This document shows, one piece after another, positions 55,535 to 64,000 of a stretch of 64,000 bases of DNA; position 1 is the first letter of the stretch; every line of letters starts with the position of its first letter. Under the pieces are notes generated by a model that made no database searches, was not told where the DNA came from, and saw only the letters and a list, made by a program, of their open reading frames with translations. The DNA is from Labilibacter marinus. GTDB lineage: Bacteria; Bacteroidota; Bacteroidia; Bacteroidales; Marinilabiliaceae. A program made the translations under genes and the position numbers. Location: assembly GCF_001659685.2 (NCBI RefSeq), contig NZ_LXYE02000020.1:186001-250000 (forward strand), written 5' to 3'.

Positions 55535-57412
55535 ATGGATTTTAATTACGATATAATTGTAGTTGGCGCTGGACATGCTGGTTGTGAGGCTGCTGCGGCT
55601 GCTGCAAATTTAGGTTCTAAAACATTGTTAATTACAATGGATATGAATAAAATAGCTCAAATGAGCTGTAATCCTGCTATAGGTGGTATAGCAAAAGGGC
55701 AGATCGTCCGCGAAATTGATGCTTTAGGGGGTGGAAGTGGTATTGTTACTGATAGGTCATCTATTCAGTTCAGGTTATTAAATAGGTCTAAAGGACCAGC
55801 TATGTGGAGTCCTAGAGCGCAATGTGATCGTATGGTTTTTTCATCTCAATGGAGATCTATTCTGGAACAAACAGATAATTTATCTTTTTGGCAAGATACG
55901 GTTGTAGATATTAATTTTGAAGCTAATACTGTTAAGTCAGTTATTACAAAAATGGGAGTTGAGTTTACTTGTAAGTCTATTATTATGACTAACGGAACAT
56001 TTCTCAATGGACTGATGCACATAGGACAGGTTCAAATGGAAGGAGGCCGTATAAGTGAACCGAGTTCTTATGGTTTATCTCATAAATTGTCGGATTTTGG
56101 GTTTACTACTGATAGAATGAAAACTGGAACCCCAGCACGTATTGATGCTCGTACTATTGATTTTTCTAAATGTGAGGAACAAGGAGGCGATGATACTTTT
56201 TATAAGTTTTCCTATTTGCCTGAGGAAAAAACTAAACTTAAACAGAAGAGTTGTTGGTTAACTTATACTAATGAGGCGGTTCATGAAGAATTAAGATTAG
56301 GTTTGAATAAATCGCCTCTATATGATGGTACAATTCTAAGTATTGGACCTAGATATTGCCCGAGTATAGAGACTAAAATTGTAACTTTTGCAGATAAGGA
56401 TAAACATCAGTTACATCTCGAACCTGAAGGCGAAACCACAATTGAATATTATTTAAATGGTTTTAGTAGTTCATTACCTTTAGAGGTTCAGTTAGATGCT
56501 TTAAAGAATATTCCTGGTTTAGAAAAGGCTAAGATATTTCGACCAGGTTATGCAATAGAATATGATTTTTTTGATCCTACACAATTACATCATACGCTTG
56601 AAACTAAATTGGTTTCCAATTTATATTTTGCTGGCCAAATTAATGGTACTACTGGATATGAAGAGGCAGGGGCACAAGGTTTAATGGCGGGTATAAATGC
56701 TCATCTTAAATTAAATAATAAGAAAGAATTTATTCTTGGTAGAGATGAAGCATATATAGGTGTATTAATTGATGATTTGGTTACTAAGGGTGTAGATGAA
56801 CCTTATAGAATGTTTACATCTAGGGCAGAATATCGTATCTTATTAAGACAGGATGATGCGGATGTTAGGCTTACTAAAAAGAGTTTTGATTTAGGTTTAG
56901 CGAATGAGAGAAGGGTAGAATTATTAGATGAGAAGATTAAGTTTCGCGACTCGGTGATTGAATTTTTATCTACGTTTAGTATAAAACCTAAGTTTGTTAA
57001 TAGTTATTTAGAGAGTGTTAATACATCACCGTTAAAGCAAGCAGTAAAACTAAAAGATGTTTTATTGCGGCCACAAGTAAATATTTTTGATTTAATTAGA
57101 AATATAGAGCCGTTTGAAAAGCATTGTGCATCTATTCCAGAAAGTAGGAAAGAGGAAATTATAGAATCGGCTGAGATATATATTAAATATCAGGGTTATA
57201 TTAATCGTGAAAAGGTAATGGCGGATAAATTATCCAGGTTGGAAAATCTTGAAATTTCTGGTCGTTTTAAGTATGAAGAATTAAAAACTATTTCTACCGA
57301 AGCTAGGCAAAAACTTTCTAAAATTAATCCTAAAACAATAGGTCAAGCAAGCCGAATTTCAGGGGTTAGTCCTAGCGATATTAATGTTCTTTTAGTTTTA
57401 ATGGGTAGATAA
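55535..57412 (+). CDS. mnmG: tRNA uridine-5-carboxymethylaminomethyl modification enzyme MnmG
   Basis: A 625-residue FAD protein (GidA) that with MnmE modifies U34 of tRNAs reading split codon boxes. Visible are the FAD-binding [10 protein letters not shown] near the start, ASNPAIGG-like [11 protein letters not shown], the [10 protein letters not shown] segment, [17 protein letters not shown] near 370, and the C-terminal helical domain from about 540. The start at 55535 is chosen since the earlier ATG at 55505 lies over a TACCTTTG promoter-like box (55508-55515). mnmG is often near the origin in bacteria, which fits the region. Confidence 0.96.
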   Translation: MDFNYDIIVVGAGHAGCEAAAAAANLGSKTLLITMDMNKIAQMSCNPAIGGIAKGQIVREIDALGGGSGIVTDRSSIQFRLLNRSKGPAMWSPRAQCDRMVFSSQWRSILEQTDNLSFWQDTVVDINFEANTVKSVITKMGVEFTCKSIIMTNGTFLNGLMHIGQVQMEGGRISEPSSYGLSHKLSDFGFTTDRMKTGTPARIDARTIDFSKCEEQGGDDTFYKFSYLPEEKTKLKQKSCWLTYTNEAVHEELRLGLNKSPLYDGTILSIGPRYCPSIETKIVTFADKDKHQLHLEPEGETTIEYYLNGFSSSLPLEVQLDALKNIPGLEKAKIFRPGYAIEYDFFDPTQLHHTLETKLVSNLYFAGQINGTTGYEEAGAQGLMAGINAHLKLNNKKEFILGRDEAYIGVLIDDLVTKGVDEPYRMFTSRAEYRILLRQDDADVRLTKKSFDLGLANERRVELLDEKIKFRDSVIEFLSTFSIKPKFVNSYLESVNTSPLKQAVKLKDVLLRPQVNIFDLIRNIEPFEKHCASIPESRKEEIIESAEIYIKYQGYINREKVMADKLSRLENLEISGRFKYEELKTISTEARQKLSKINPKTIGQASRISGVSPSDINVLLVLMGR

Positions 57413-57418
57413 AATATC

Positions 57419-57432
57419 GTTCCACGTGGAAC
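57419..57432. other. parS-like centromere site (GTTCCACGTGGAAC)
   Basis: A perfect 14-base palindrome with central CCACGTGG, the variant form of the ParB site. It lies in the 33-base gap between mnmG and ade, 11 kb from the candidate origin. Confidence 0.75.
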
Positions 57433-57445
57433 AAATATTGTATAT

Positions 57446-59071
57446 ATGAAATTACGCGGTAAGATTGTAGATATTATAAATAGTAAAATTTATAATGGAG
57501 AGGTTAGCTTTGAGAATGGTAAAATTACAAATATCATTAAAATTGATGAAGAATGTGATTCATATATTTTACCTGGTTTAATAGACAGTCATGTTCATAT
57601 AGAAAGTTCTATGCTTACCCCATCTCAATTTTCTAAATTAGTTGTTCCACGTGGAACGGTTGCCGTTGTAACGGATCCACATGAAATAGCTAATGTGATG
57701 GGAGTGGATGGTGTAGATTACATGATCAATGATGCATCTAAAACACCTTTAAAATGCTTTTTTGGTGCGCCATCTTGCGTACCTGCCACTTCGTTTGAAA
57801 CAAGTGGTGCTGTTATTTCTTCTAAGGAAATAGCTCAATTATTAGAGCGTAATGATATTTGGTTTTTATCTGAGATGATGAATTTTCCTGGTGTAATTTA
57901 TCAGGACGAGGAAGTGTGGAACAAGATAAATGCAGCTCATAAAGCAGGTAAAAAAATAGATGGACATGCTCCTGGACTAGTAGGAGAAGATTTAAAAAAA
58001 TACACCAATGCAGGTATATCTTCGGACCATGAATGCGTATCGGTAGAGGAAGCTATTGATAAAATTGAGCAGGGTGTAACAGTACAAATTAGAGAGGGAA
58101 GTGCTGCTAAAAACTTTGATGTATTATCCCCTTTATTTGAAACTCATCCTGAGAATATCATGTTGTGTACGGATGATTCTCATCCTGATGAAATCATTAA
58201 TAAAGGGCATATAGATAAAATTATTCGTTTAGGTTTATCTAAAGGAATAGATATTTTTAAGCTTTTACGTGCTGCTATTTTAAAACCTATAGAGCATTAT
58301 AATTTACCTGTTGGATTGCTTAGAGAAGGTGATTCTGCTGATTTGATTGTCGTTGATAACCTTTCTGATTTCAATATTCAACAAACATTTATTAATGGTG
58401 AAAAGGTATTTGAGGATGGAAAATTGCAGTTTAATGTACCACAATCGGAAACGATCAATAATTTTAATATTTCCGAAATTAAGGAAGAAGATATTATAGT
58501 TGAATATAAAGTAGGCAAGGATATAAGAGTAATTTCTGCAATGGATGGTGATCTATTAACAGATGAATTCATATGGACTCCATCCAATGATAATGGTATT
58601 ATTACATCTAGTTCGGAGAAAGATATTCTAAAAATAGTTATTTTGAATCGTTATAATTCAGCTCCTCCGGTGGTAGGTTTTATAAAAAACATTGGATTAA
58701 AACAAGGGGCTATTGCTTGTAGTGTTGCTCATGATAGTCATAATTTAATTGCGGTTGGTGTTTCAGATAAAGATATTGTATCCGCCTTAAATGAAATTAT
58801 TAAACATCGTGGAGGTATATCGTATGCATATAATAGTGATATAGATATTTTACCATTAGAAGTAGCTGGATTAATGACGAGCAAATCGGGTATAGAAGTA
58901 GCGAAGAAATATCAATTAATGAATGAAAAAGCTCAGCAATTTGGATCAAAATTACATGCTCCTTTTATGACATTATCTTTTATGAGTTTACTAGTGATAC
59001 CTAAATTAAAGATAGGGGACAAAGGACTATTTGATGTAAGTACCTTTTCTTTTACTAATTTATACGTTTAA
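57446..59071 (+). CDS. ade: Adenine deaminase
   Basis: A 541-residue amidohydrolase that turns adenine into hypoxanthine. The metal motif is LIDSHVHIESSMLTP, and the CxTDDSHPDE stretch and KPIEHY region follow. The C-terminal part has GGISYA and the end typical of the family. A second parS-like palindrome lies inside its coding sequence. Its stop overlaps the uvrC start by one base. Confidence 0.95.
   Translation: MKLRGKIVDIINSKIYNGEVSFENGKITNIIKIDEECDSYILPGLIDSHVHIESSMLTPSQFSKLVVPRGTVAVVTDPHEIANVMGVDGVDYMINDASKTPLKCFFGAPSCVPATSFETSGAVISSKEIAQLLERNDIWFLSEMMNFPGVIYQDEEVWNKINAAHKAGKKIDGHAPGLVGEDLKKYTNAGISSDHECVSVEEAIDKIEQGVTVQIREGSAAKNFDVLSPLFETHPENIMLCTDDSHPDEIINKGHIDKIIRLGLSKGIDIFKLLRAAILKPIEHYNLPVGLLREGDSADLIVVDNLSDFNIQQTFINGEKVFEDGKLQFNVPQSETINNFNISEIKEEDIIVEYKVGKDIRVISAMDGDLLTDEFIWTPSNDNGIITSSSEKDILKIVILNRYNSAPPVVGFIKNIGLKQGAIACSVAHDSHNLIAVGVSDKDIVSALNEIIKHRGGISYAYNSDIDILPLEVAGLMTSKSGIEVAKKYQLMNEKAQQFGSKLHAPFMTLSFMSLLVIPKLKIGDKGLFDVSTFSFTNLYV
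57644..57657. other. parS-like centromere site inside ade
   Basis: A second GTTCCACGTGGAAC palindrome, 225 bases from the first, encoding the VPRGT residues of adenine deaminase. Confidence 0.75.
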
Positions 59072-60882
59072 TGGATAAACTTATCAATCCTAAAATTGAA
59101 TACTTAAAAGAAAAAATTACTGTTTTGCCATCCGATCCTGGAGTGTATCAATACTTCAATAAGGATGGTAAAATTATATATGTAGGTAAAGCTAAAAATT
59201 TAAAAAAGCGTGTTTCTTCGTATTTTGTAGGTAAAGCGGATAATGGAAAAACAGCGCTTTTAGTTCGTAATATTGCCGATATACAACACATCGTTGTCAA
59301 CTCCGAAGAGGATGCTTTACTGCTCGAAAATAACCTCATTAAAAAGTATCAACCCAGATACAATGTCTTATTAAAAGATGATAAATCCTTTCCATGGATT
59401 GTAGTTAAAAATGAAAACTTTCCACGCGTTTTTTCTACTCGTCATATAATTAAAGATGGAAGTCTTTATTTTGGTCCATATACTTCAGTTGGTATGGTAA
59501 GGACTTTGTTAGACTTGTTTAAAACAACTTATCCACTTCGTAATTGTAAGCTTAATTTAGCACCTCAAAAAATAGCTGAAGGCAAGTATAAAGTTTGCTT
59601 AGAATACCATTTAGGTAATTGTAAAGGACCTTGTGTTGGAGAATTTGAAGAGGATATTTATAGAGATAATATTGATGCAATAAAAAATATATTGCGTGGA
59701 AATATTAATTCGGTTATAAAATATTTAAAGGAATTAATGCTTCAATACGCAGAGGATTTTAAGTTTGAAGAAGCAGAGGAAGTAAAACAGAAGATAAAAC
59801 AACTCGATACTTACCAAAGTAAATCTACCGTGGTTAGTTCTAATATTAATAATGTAGATGTTTATTCTATTATTGAGGATGAAGAATCGGGATATGTCAA
59901 TTTTTTAAAGGTGGTTAATGGAGCCATTATTCAAGCGCATACTATTGAGCTTAAAAAGAAGTTGAATGAAAGTTTACCTGAATTATTATCCTTAGCTATA
60001 ACTGAAATTAGAGAAAGGTTGCATAGTACTTCAAGAGAACTTATTGTACCTATTAAACCTGATACTGATTTTGAAACTATAAAATTCATCATTCCTCAAA
60101 AGGGAGATAAGAAGAAGTTATTAGAATTATCTGAACGTAATGTAAAGTATTATCGTTTAGAAAAACTAAAACAGCAGTCCATCAGAAAAAAAGAAACACG
60201 AGAAGATAGAATTTTAAATACTATGCAAAAGGATTTAAGGTTAAAGGAACAACCGAATCATATTGAGTGTTTCGATAACTCCAATATTCAAGGCAATTTT
60301 CCGGTAGCAGCTTGTGTGGTTTTTAAAAATGCAAAACCAAGCAAAAAAGATTATCGTCATTATAATATAAAAACGGTGGTTGGACCAGATGATTTTGCAA
60401 GTATGGAAGAAATCATTGAACGTAGATATACGCGCTTAATTAACGAGAATGCTTCCTTACCTAAGCTTGTTATTATTGATGGGGGAAAGGGGCAATTAGG
60501 AGCTGCTATGAAGATATTTCGTCGATTAAAGATTGATGACAAAGTAGCTGTAATTGGAATTGCTAAACGATTAGAAGAAATATTTTTTCCAGGAGATTCA
60601 GTGCCTTTATATTTAGATAAAAACTCGGAGTCGTTAAAGATAATTCAACATGCCCGTAACGAAGCGCACCGTTTTGGAATCACCTTTCATCGTAATCAAC
60701 GTTCAAAGGATTTTGTAAGTTCAGAATTGGATCGTATTGATGGGATAGGAGAGAAGACTGCTCAGAAATTATTAAGTGAATTCAAATCTGTAGAGCAAAT
60801 TAAAAAGCTTTCCTTAGATGATATTGAATCAAATATAGGTAAAGCTAAAGGAAGGTTAGTGTGGGATTATTTTAAGCTTTAG
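59071..60882 (+). CDS. uvrC: Excinuclease ABC subunit C
   Basis: A 603-residue repair nuclease. The GIY-YIG domain (residues 16-95) has PGVYQYF and IYVGKAKNLKKR. A Cys-bearing linker follows, then the UVR motif (about 205-240), the RNase H-like domain with ECFDNSNIQG (403-412) and VIIDGGKGQ, and C-terminal HhH (RIDGIGEKTAQKLL). With UvrAB it cuts both sides of a lesion. It overlaps ade by one base. A hairpin follows at 60890. Confidence 0.96.
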   Translation: MDKLINPKIEYLKEKITVLPSDPGVYQYFNKDGKIIYVGKAKNLKKRVSSYFVGKADNGKTALLVRNIADIQHIVVNSEEDALLLENNLIKKYQPRYNVLLKDDKSFPWIVVKNENFPRVFSTRHIIKDGSLYFGPYTSVGMVRTLLDLFKTTYPLRNCKLNLAPQKIAEGKYKVCLEYHLGNCKGPCVGEFEEDIYRDNIDAIKNILRGNINSVIKYLKELMLQYAEDFKFEEAEEVKQKIKQLDTYQSKSTVVSSNINNVDVYSIIEDEESGYVNFLKVVNGAIIQAHTIELKKKLNESLPELLSLAITEIRERLHSTSRELIVPIKPDTDFETIKFIIPQKGDKKKLLELSERNVKYYRLEKLKQQSIRKKETREDRILNTMQKDLRLKEQPNHIECFDNSNIQGNFPVAACVVFKNAKPSKKDYRHYNIKTVVGPDDFASMEEIIERRYTRLINENASLPKLVIIDGGKGQLGAAMKIFRRLKIDDKVAVIGIAKRLEEIFFPGDSVPLYLDKNSESLKIIQHARNEAHRFGITFHRNQRSKDFVSSELDRIDGIGEKTAQKLLSEFKSVEQIKKLSLDDIESNIGKAKGRLVWDYFKL

Positions 60883-60889
60883 CACCCAC

Positions 60890-60922
60890 AGGTTGAATAT
60901 ATATCATTTCAATATTCAACCT
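60890..60922. terminator. Hairpin between uvrC and lplA
   Basis: Perfect 11-bp inverted repeat AGGTTGAATAT/ATATTCAACCT with an 11-base AT-rich loop. It lies between convergent genes but lacks a good T-run, so it is a weak terminator or processing site. Confidence 0.45.
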
Positions 60923-60952
60923 ATGAGTAAGATATTTGCTACCGTCTTACGG

Positions 60953-61927
60953 TTAAAATAGAGCATCAATTAGCTCTTCTTGTTTTAATTCGTCCCAAGA
61001 TGAAAATACTGTAAAAGTTTTTTCTTTTATAGAATCCATTTGATGTAAACTTTCTTTTAATGCCGTTTCCAACTCAAGTATTTTATCCTTGTTATTTGCA
61101 TTTGATTTAAGTCTAGCCTCTAATATATTTCCTTTGTTCACATTCAAAATAACTTCGTATCTTTTGCCAGAGATAGATTTAATACGCTTTTTAAGTTCGT
61201 ACTTTGGACTATAACCGAAGTTCCATTCCCAGGTTCTAAATTTGGTTTCTACTAGTTTATCTATCGTTGTATAATCATCCTTGTTAAGCTCGTATTTGTC
61301 GCAATTATAGTTAGTAATGATATATTCCGATAACTCTTCAACAAAGGTGTCTACTTCTTTATCTTGCTTTAGATGGTCGTGTATATTGGTTACTTTACTA
61401 CGTACAGATTTAACAGATCTATCCTTAAACTTCATAGGATCGTTTTTTAAGGATTGCGTTAATGATCCCAGCTGACTATTAAATAGAAGTGTGCCATGAT
61501 GCATTACACGGCTTTTAAAAACATGCGAAGCATTTCCACTAATCTTACATCCTTCGATTAATATATCGTTACGACCACCAAAATGAGCATTAATATTTAT
61601 CGATTTTAAAAACTCAACAATGGGTGTAGTATACTTTTTAAAGTTGACCAATTCTCCTTTTGCACCTGATGTAATAAAGCAGAAATTTATATTTCCAGGA
61701 TCATGAAAAACAGTTCCTCCTCCAGATAATCTTCTGACCACTGGAATTTCATTTTCAGAAACAAATTTGTAATTGATTTCAGATAGGGCATTCTGGTGTT
61801 TTCCGACGATGATAGATTTATGATTTATGTAAAGAAAGAAAATATCTTCAGTAAAATTTTTAAGCAAATATTCTTCCGTGGCTAAATTTTGATATGGATC
61901 AGTTTTTTTACTCAATATAATGCGCAT
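60953..61927 (-). CDS. lplA: Lipoate-protein ligase A
   Basis: A 324-residue ligase that attaches lipoate to E2 subunits and GcvH with ATP. The conserved RRLSGGGTVFHDPGN stretch, KISGNASHV with the adenylate-binding Lys, and the HHGTLLFN motif are present. The C-terminal domain (about 240-324) is there, as in two-domain LplA. It is the only minus-strand gene between 46.4 kb and the right edge. No partner gene is adjacent. Confidence 0.94.
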   Translation of the reverse strand: MRIILSKKTDPYQNLATEEYLLKNFTEDIFFLYINHKSIIVGKHQNALSEINYKFVSENEIPVVRRLSGGGTVFHDPGNINFCFITSGAKGELVNFKKYTTPIVEFLKSININAHFGGRNDILIEGCKISGNASHVFKSRVMHHGTLLFNSQLGSLTQSLKNDPMKFKDRSVKSVRSKVTNIHDHLKQDKEVDTFVEELSEYIITNYNCDKYELNKDDYTTIDKLVETKFRTWEWNFGYSPKYELKKRIKSISGKRYEVILNVNKGNILEARLKSNANNKDKILELETALKESLHQMDSIKEKTFTVFSSWDELKQEELIDALF

Positions 61928-62202
61928 GTAGCTGTATCTTTTATAAGGAAAATAATTTCATCAAATTCTCAGAGCCTTAAAATATAAATTATCTCTGTTT
62001 TATAACTTTATAACTATCAGTAATACAGGGTTTAAATGGTGTTTTACTTGAGTTATTCTTTATAGCTATAAATATTTCATTCTAGGTTAAGTTTAGGCAA
62101 TTTATCCTATTTTTATCCAAACTAACAAAATTAGGCTTACTAAAGTTTAATATCTAAAAAATAAGATATTTATATAGGTATAATTATAAATTAAACATAA
62201 AT

Positions 62203-62655
62203 ATGAAAGTTGTACTTCAAAGAGTTTCTGAAGCATCAGTTACCATAAATAATAATATTAACGCTTCTATAAATACTGGACTTTTAGTTTTACTTGGAAT
62301 AGTGAACGAAGATGATAAAAACGATATTGAATGGTTATGTAATAAAATAGCTAATCTTAGAATTTTTCCGGATGAAGAAGGTGTGATGAATAAATCTTTA
62401 TTAGATGTGGAAGGAGAAATGATTGTAGTAAGTCAATTTACGCTTCATGCTAAAACCAAAAAAGGTAATCGACCATCCTATATAGATGCAGCCAAACCTG
62501 ATGTATCTATACCGCTTTATAAGGCCTTTGTGAGTAATATGGAACAGATTATAGGAAGGAAGGTGCAAACAGGCGAATTTGGCGCTAATATGCAAGTTTC
62601 GCTGATAAATGATGGTCCAGTAACTATTATTATGGATTCAAAAAATAAGACATAA
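62203..62655 (+). CDS. dtd: D-aminoacyl-tRNA deacylase
   Basis: A 150-residue DTD enzyme that removes D-amino acids, and glycine from tRNA(Ala), from tRNAs. The two family motifs are SQFTLHA (about 78-84) and NDGPVTI (about 137-143), the latter with the cross-subunit Gly-Pro. Length and start are standard. A hairpin terminator follows at 62657. Confidence 0.96.
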   Translation: MKVVLQRVSEASVTINNNINASINTGLLVLLGIVNEDDKNDIEWLCNKIANLRIFPDEEGVMNKSLLDVEGEMIVVSQFTLHAKTKKGNRPSYIDAAKPDVSIPLYKAFVSNMEQIIGRKVQTGEFGANMQVSLINDGPVTIIMDSKNKT

Positions 62656-62656
62656 A

Positions 62657-62686
62657 AAAAGAGCCTGAATAAAATCAAGCTCTTTT
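62657..62686 (+). terminator. Rho-independent terminator of dtd
   Basis: Stem AAAAGAGC/GCTCTTTT with an inner CTGA/TCAA pairing and an AT loop, starting two bases after the dtd stop. Confidence 0.75.
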
Positions 62687-62806
62687 GTCTACAATGGTAA
62701 TTGTTGATTGGGTAAACTTATCTTACCATTATTTTTTACTCGTATTAAATGAGGTTTTAATATTTGTAAATTTTATTCTGAGTACAAAATTGGTTAAAAT
62801 TTAGAT

Positions 62807-62824
62807 ACAGACCAAATGGTCGGT
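62807..62824. promoter_or_regulatory. Quasi-palindrome, possible repressor operator
   Basis: ACAGACCA-AA-TGGTCGGT, 8-base arms with one mismatch. The form recalls TetR-family operators in Bacteroidetes, but no TetR gene is seen in the window. Confidence 0.3.
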
Positions 62825-62982
62825 TTAGTGTTTTTATGAAAGTGCCACAAAAATAGATAGATACGATATGTATATTAATGATAATTATAGAATGAAAAAT
62901 ATTTTCAATAGCTAATTAATGATTTATTTTTTAATATTTGTTCTCGCTATTTTTAGTAATTCATATATAATGTAATGATTTA

Positions 62983-63306
62983 ATGACGATACAAGAAGCG
63001 CAAAATAAAGTAGATGAATGGATTAAAACCATTGGAGTTCGTTATTTTAGTGAGTTAACTAATATGACCATCTTAACGGAAGAAGTTGGCGAATTGGCCA
63101 GGGTGATGTCTCGTAAATTTGGAGAGCAATCTTTTAAGGAAGGGGAAAAGGATAATTTAAGCGATGAAATGGCCGATGTGTTGTGGGTGTTAATTTGTTT
63201 AGCTAATCAAACAGGCGTTGACTTAACGGAAGCTTTGCAAAAAAACATTGAAAAGAAAACCAATAGAGATATAGATAGACACGCAAATAATAAAAAGCTA
63301 CAATAG
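62983..63306 (+). CDS. MazG-like nucleotide pyrophosphohydrolase
   Basis: A 107-residue all-alpha NTP pyrophosphatase of the MazG-like superfamily. Metal-binding acidic motifs are visible in LTEEVGELARVMSR (EExxE) and SDEMADVLWVL (ExxD). It would hydrolyse dNTPs or modified NTPs to the monophosphate. It is about a third the size of full MazG and matches single-domain forms. deoC starts 2 bases after its stop. Confidence 0.88.
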   Translation: MTIQEAQNKVDEWIKTIGVRYFSELTNMTILTEEVGELARVMSRKFGEQSFKEGEKDNLSDEMADVLWVLICLANQTGVDLTEALQKNIEKKTNRDIDRHANNKKLQ

Positions 63307-63307
63307 A

Positions 63308-64000
63308 ATGATGCAATCAGAAAATATATTAGAGGATTATCCTATTAATTTTAAGTTGGAGAATATTCAGCAAGAAATAGAAAGTATAACAACTAAAAGT
63401 GGGGATTTAAAGGATGATGTAGACGTACTTAAGTCTATTTTTAGTTGTATTGATTTAACTACTTTAAAGGAAACAGATTCTGCCGATTCGGTGACCGCTT
63501 TTGTTCAGAAAGTAAATGATTTTAAGGATAAATATCCTTCATTACCATCAGTTGGAGCAGTATGTGTATTTCCTGTTTTTGCACCTATTATTAAGCAATA
63601 CTTGAAGATAGAAGACGTACAGAAAGCAGTGGTGTCTGCAGGTTTTCCATCCTCTCAAACTTTTTTAGATTTAAAGGTATTAGAAACCAAAAAAGCGGTA
63701 GATTTTGGAGCAAACGAAATTGATGTGGTAATATCTGTTGGTGAGTTTTTAGAAGGTAATTACGAATTTGTATATGAAGAAATTCGTCAGTTAAAAGAAG
63801 CTTGTGGAGACGCTCATTTAAAGGTTATACTAGAAACAGGAGCCATTAAAGAGCCTGAGTTAATTTGGAATGCATCCATCATAGCAATAGATGCTGGAGC
63901 TGATTTTATTAAAACAAGCACAGGTAAAATTCCAACTGCAGCTACCCTAGAAGCAGCGTTTGTAATGTGTAATGCGATAAAAGCTTATCATGCTAAAACA
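63308..64000 (+). CDS. deoC: Deoxyribose-phosphate aldolase, 3' end beyond the window
   Basis: An open frame of 231 codons from ATG 63308 to the window edge, without stop. It is a class I aldolase that splits 2-deoxyribose 5-phosphate into glyceraldehyde 3-phosphate and acetaldehyde. The Schiff-base Lys is Lys202 in DFIKTSTGK, with VVISVGEF and KVILETG before it. The N-terminal extension of about 35 residues is longer than in E. coli DeoC and is usual in Bacteroidetes. It starts 2 bases after the mazG-like stop. Confidence 0.95.
   Translation, partial: MMQSENILEDYPINFKLENIQQEIESITTKSGDLKDDVDVLKSIFSCIDLTTLKETDSADSVTAFVQKVNDFKDKYPSLPSVGAVCVFPVFAPIIKQYLKIEDVQKAVVSAGFPSSQTFLDLKVLETKKAVDFGANEIDVVISVGEFLEGNYEFVYEEIRQLKEACGDAHLKVILETGAIKEPELIWNASIIAIDAGADFIKTSTGKIPTAATLEAAFVMCNAIKAYHAKT

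Larger units (their letters stand above)
62656..62982. other. 327-base intergenic region
   Basis: Beyond the dtd terminator and an 18-base quasi-palindrome at 62807, I see no gene. It is AT-rich and probably holds the promoter of the mazG-like/deoC pair. Confidence 0.5.

Overview
The window looks like a chromosomal segment of a marine or anaerobic Bacteroidetes, probably Bacteroidales/Marinilabiliales-like. The basis is the strongly AT-rich DNA, several promoters of the TTG-N18/19-TAnnTTTG type, atpD-atpC standing apart from the other ATP synthase genes, and families common in this phylum (DUF4292, SiaB/SiaC-type proteins, a YfiR-like protein, a GT90 domain, a YbeY with a lysine-aspartate variant of its histidine motif). 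No insertion sequence, prophage, CRISPR array, rRNA or tRNA gene was recognised.

Region 1 (1-1.7 kb): the tail of an unknown protein, a Gfo/Idh/MocA oxidoreductase, a strong bidirectional terminator and a small secreted protein. Region 2 (1.8-24.3 kb, all minus strand) is the most striking part. Read in the direction of transcription it runs: YfiR-like periplasmic protein, chemoreceptor, STAS protein, CheY, Hpt, CheA, two CheW, CheR, an ATPase-type kinase without the phosphoacceptor His, CheD, CheB, then a membrane GAF-PAS-PAS protein without an output domain, a second CheR, a degenerate CheR, a receiver-less CheB, a GAF protein, a GAF-PAS-PP2C phosphatase (SiaA-like), SiaB kinase, SiaC phosphoprotein, and a TerB/ABCG-like transporter followed by a lipoprotein. 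No flagellar or pilus gene is seen, so a non-flagellar output such as surface behaviour, c-di-GMP-like control or envelope export is likely.

Region 3 (24.5-31.9 kb, plus): a RidA/chorismatase-like protein, an RND/MMPL-type exporter, a polyprenyl diphosphate synthase, atpDC and a GT9 glycosyltransferase. Region 4 (32-38.6 kb) is a surface-glycan island: a GT4-GT90 fusion, a fused CDP-ribitol synthase (cytidylyltransferase plus SDR reductase), a pyruvyltransferase-like protein, a glycerophosphotransferase-like protein and a LicD protein. Together they suggest ribitol-phosphate decoration of a glycan. Region 5 (38.8-45.8 kb): a U32 protein, DUF2797, a degenerate nuclease-fold lipoprotein, a CDF transporter, a rhodanese, HemW, VanZ, an Rrf2 regulator and RpiB.

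Region 6: a 640-base gene-free stretch (45.8-46.4 kb) with a perfect DnaA box and nine copies of TTAACA/TGTTAA. Gene orientation diverges around it, and palindromic parS-like sites lie at 44.24, 57.42 and 57.64 kb, so it is a candidate replication origin. Region 7 (46.4-60.9 kb, all plus): nadA, a receiver protein, ruvB, a flippase, dut, a TPR lipoprotein, DUF4292, an EnvC-like LytM protein, an anti-sigma-type ATPase, ybeY, mnmG, ade and uvrC. Region 8: lplA, dtd, a MazG-like protein and deoC, which runs off the right edge.
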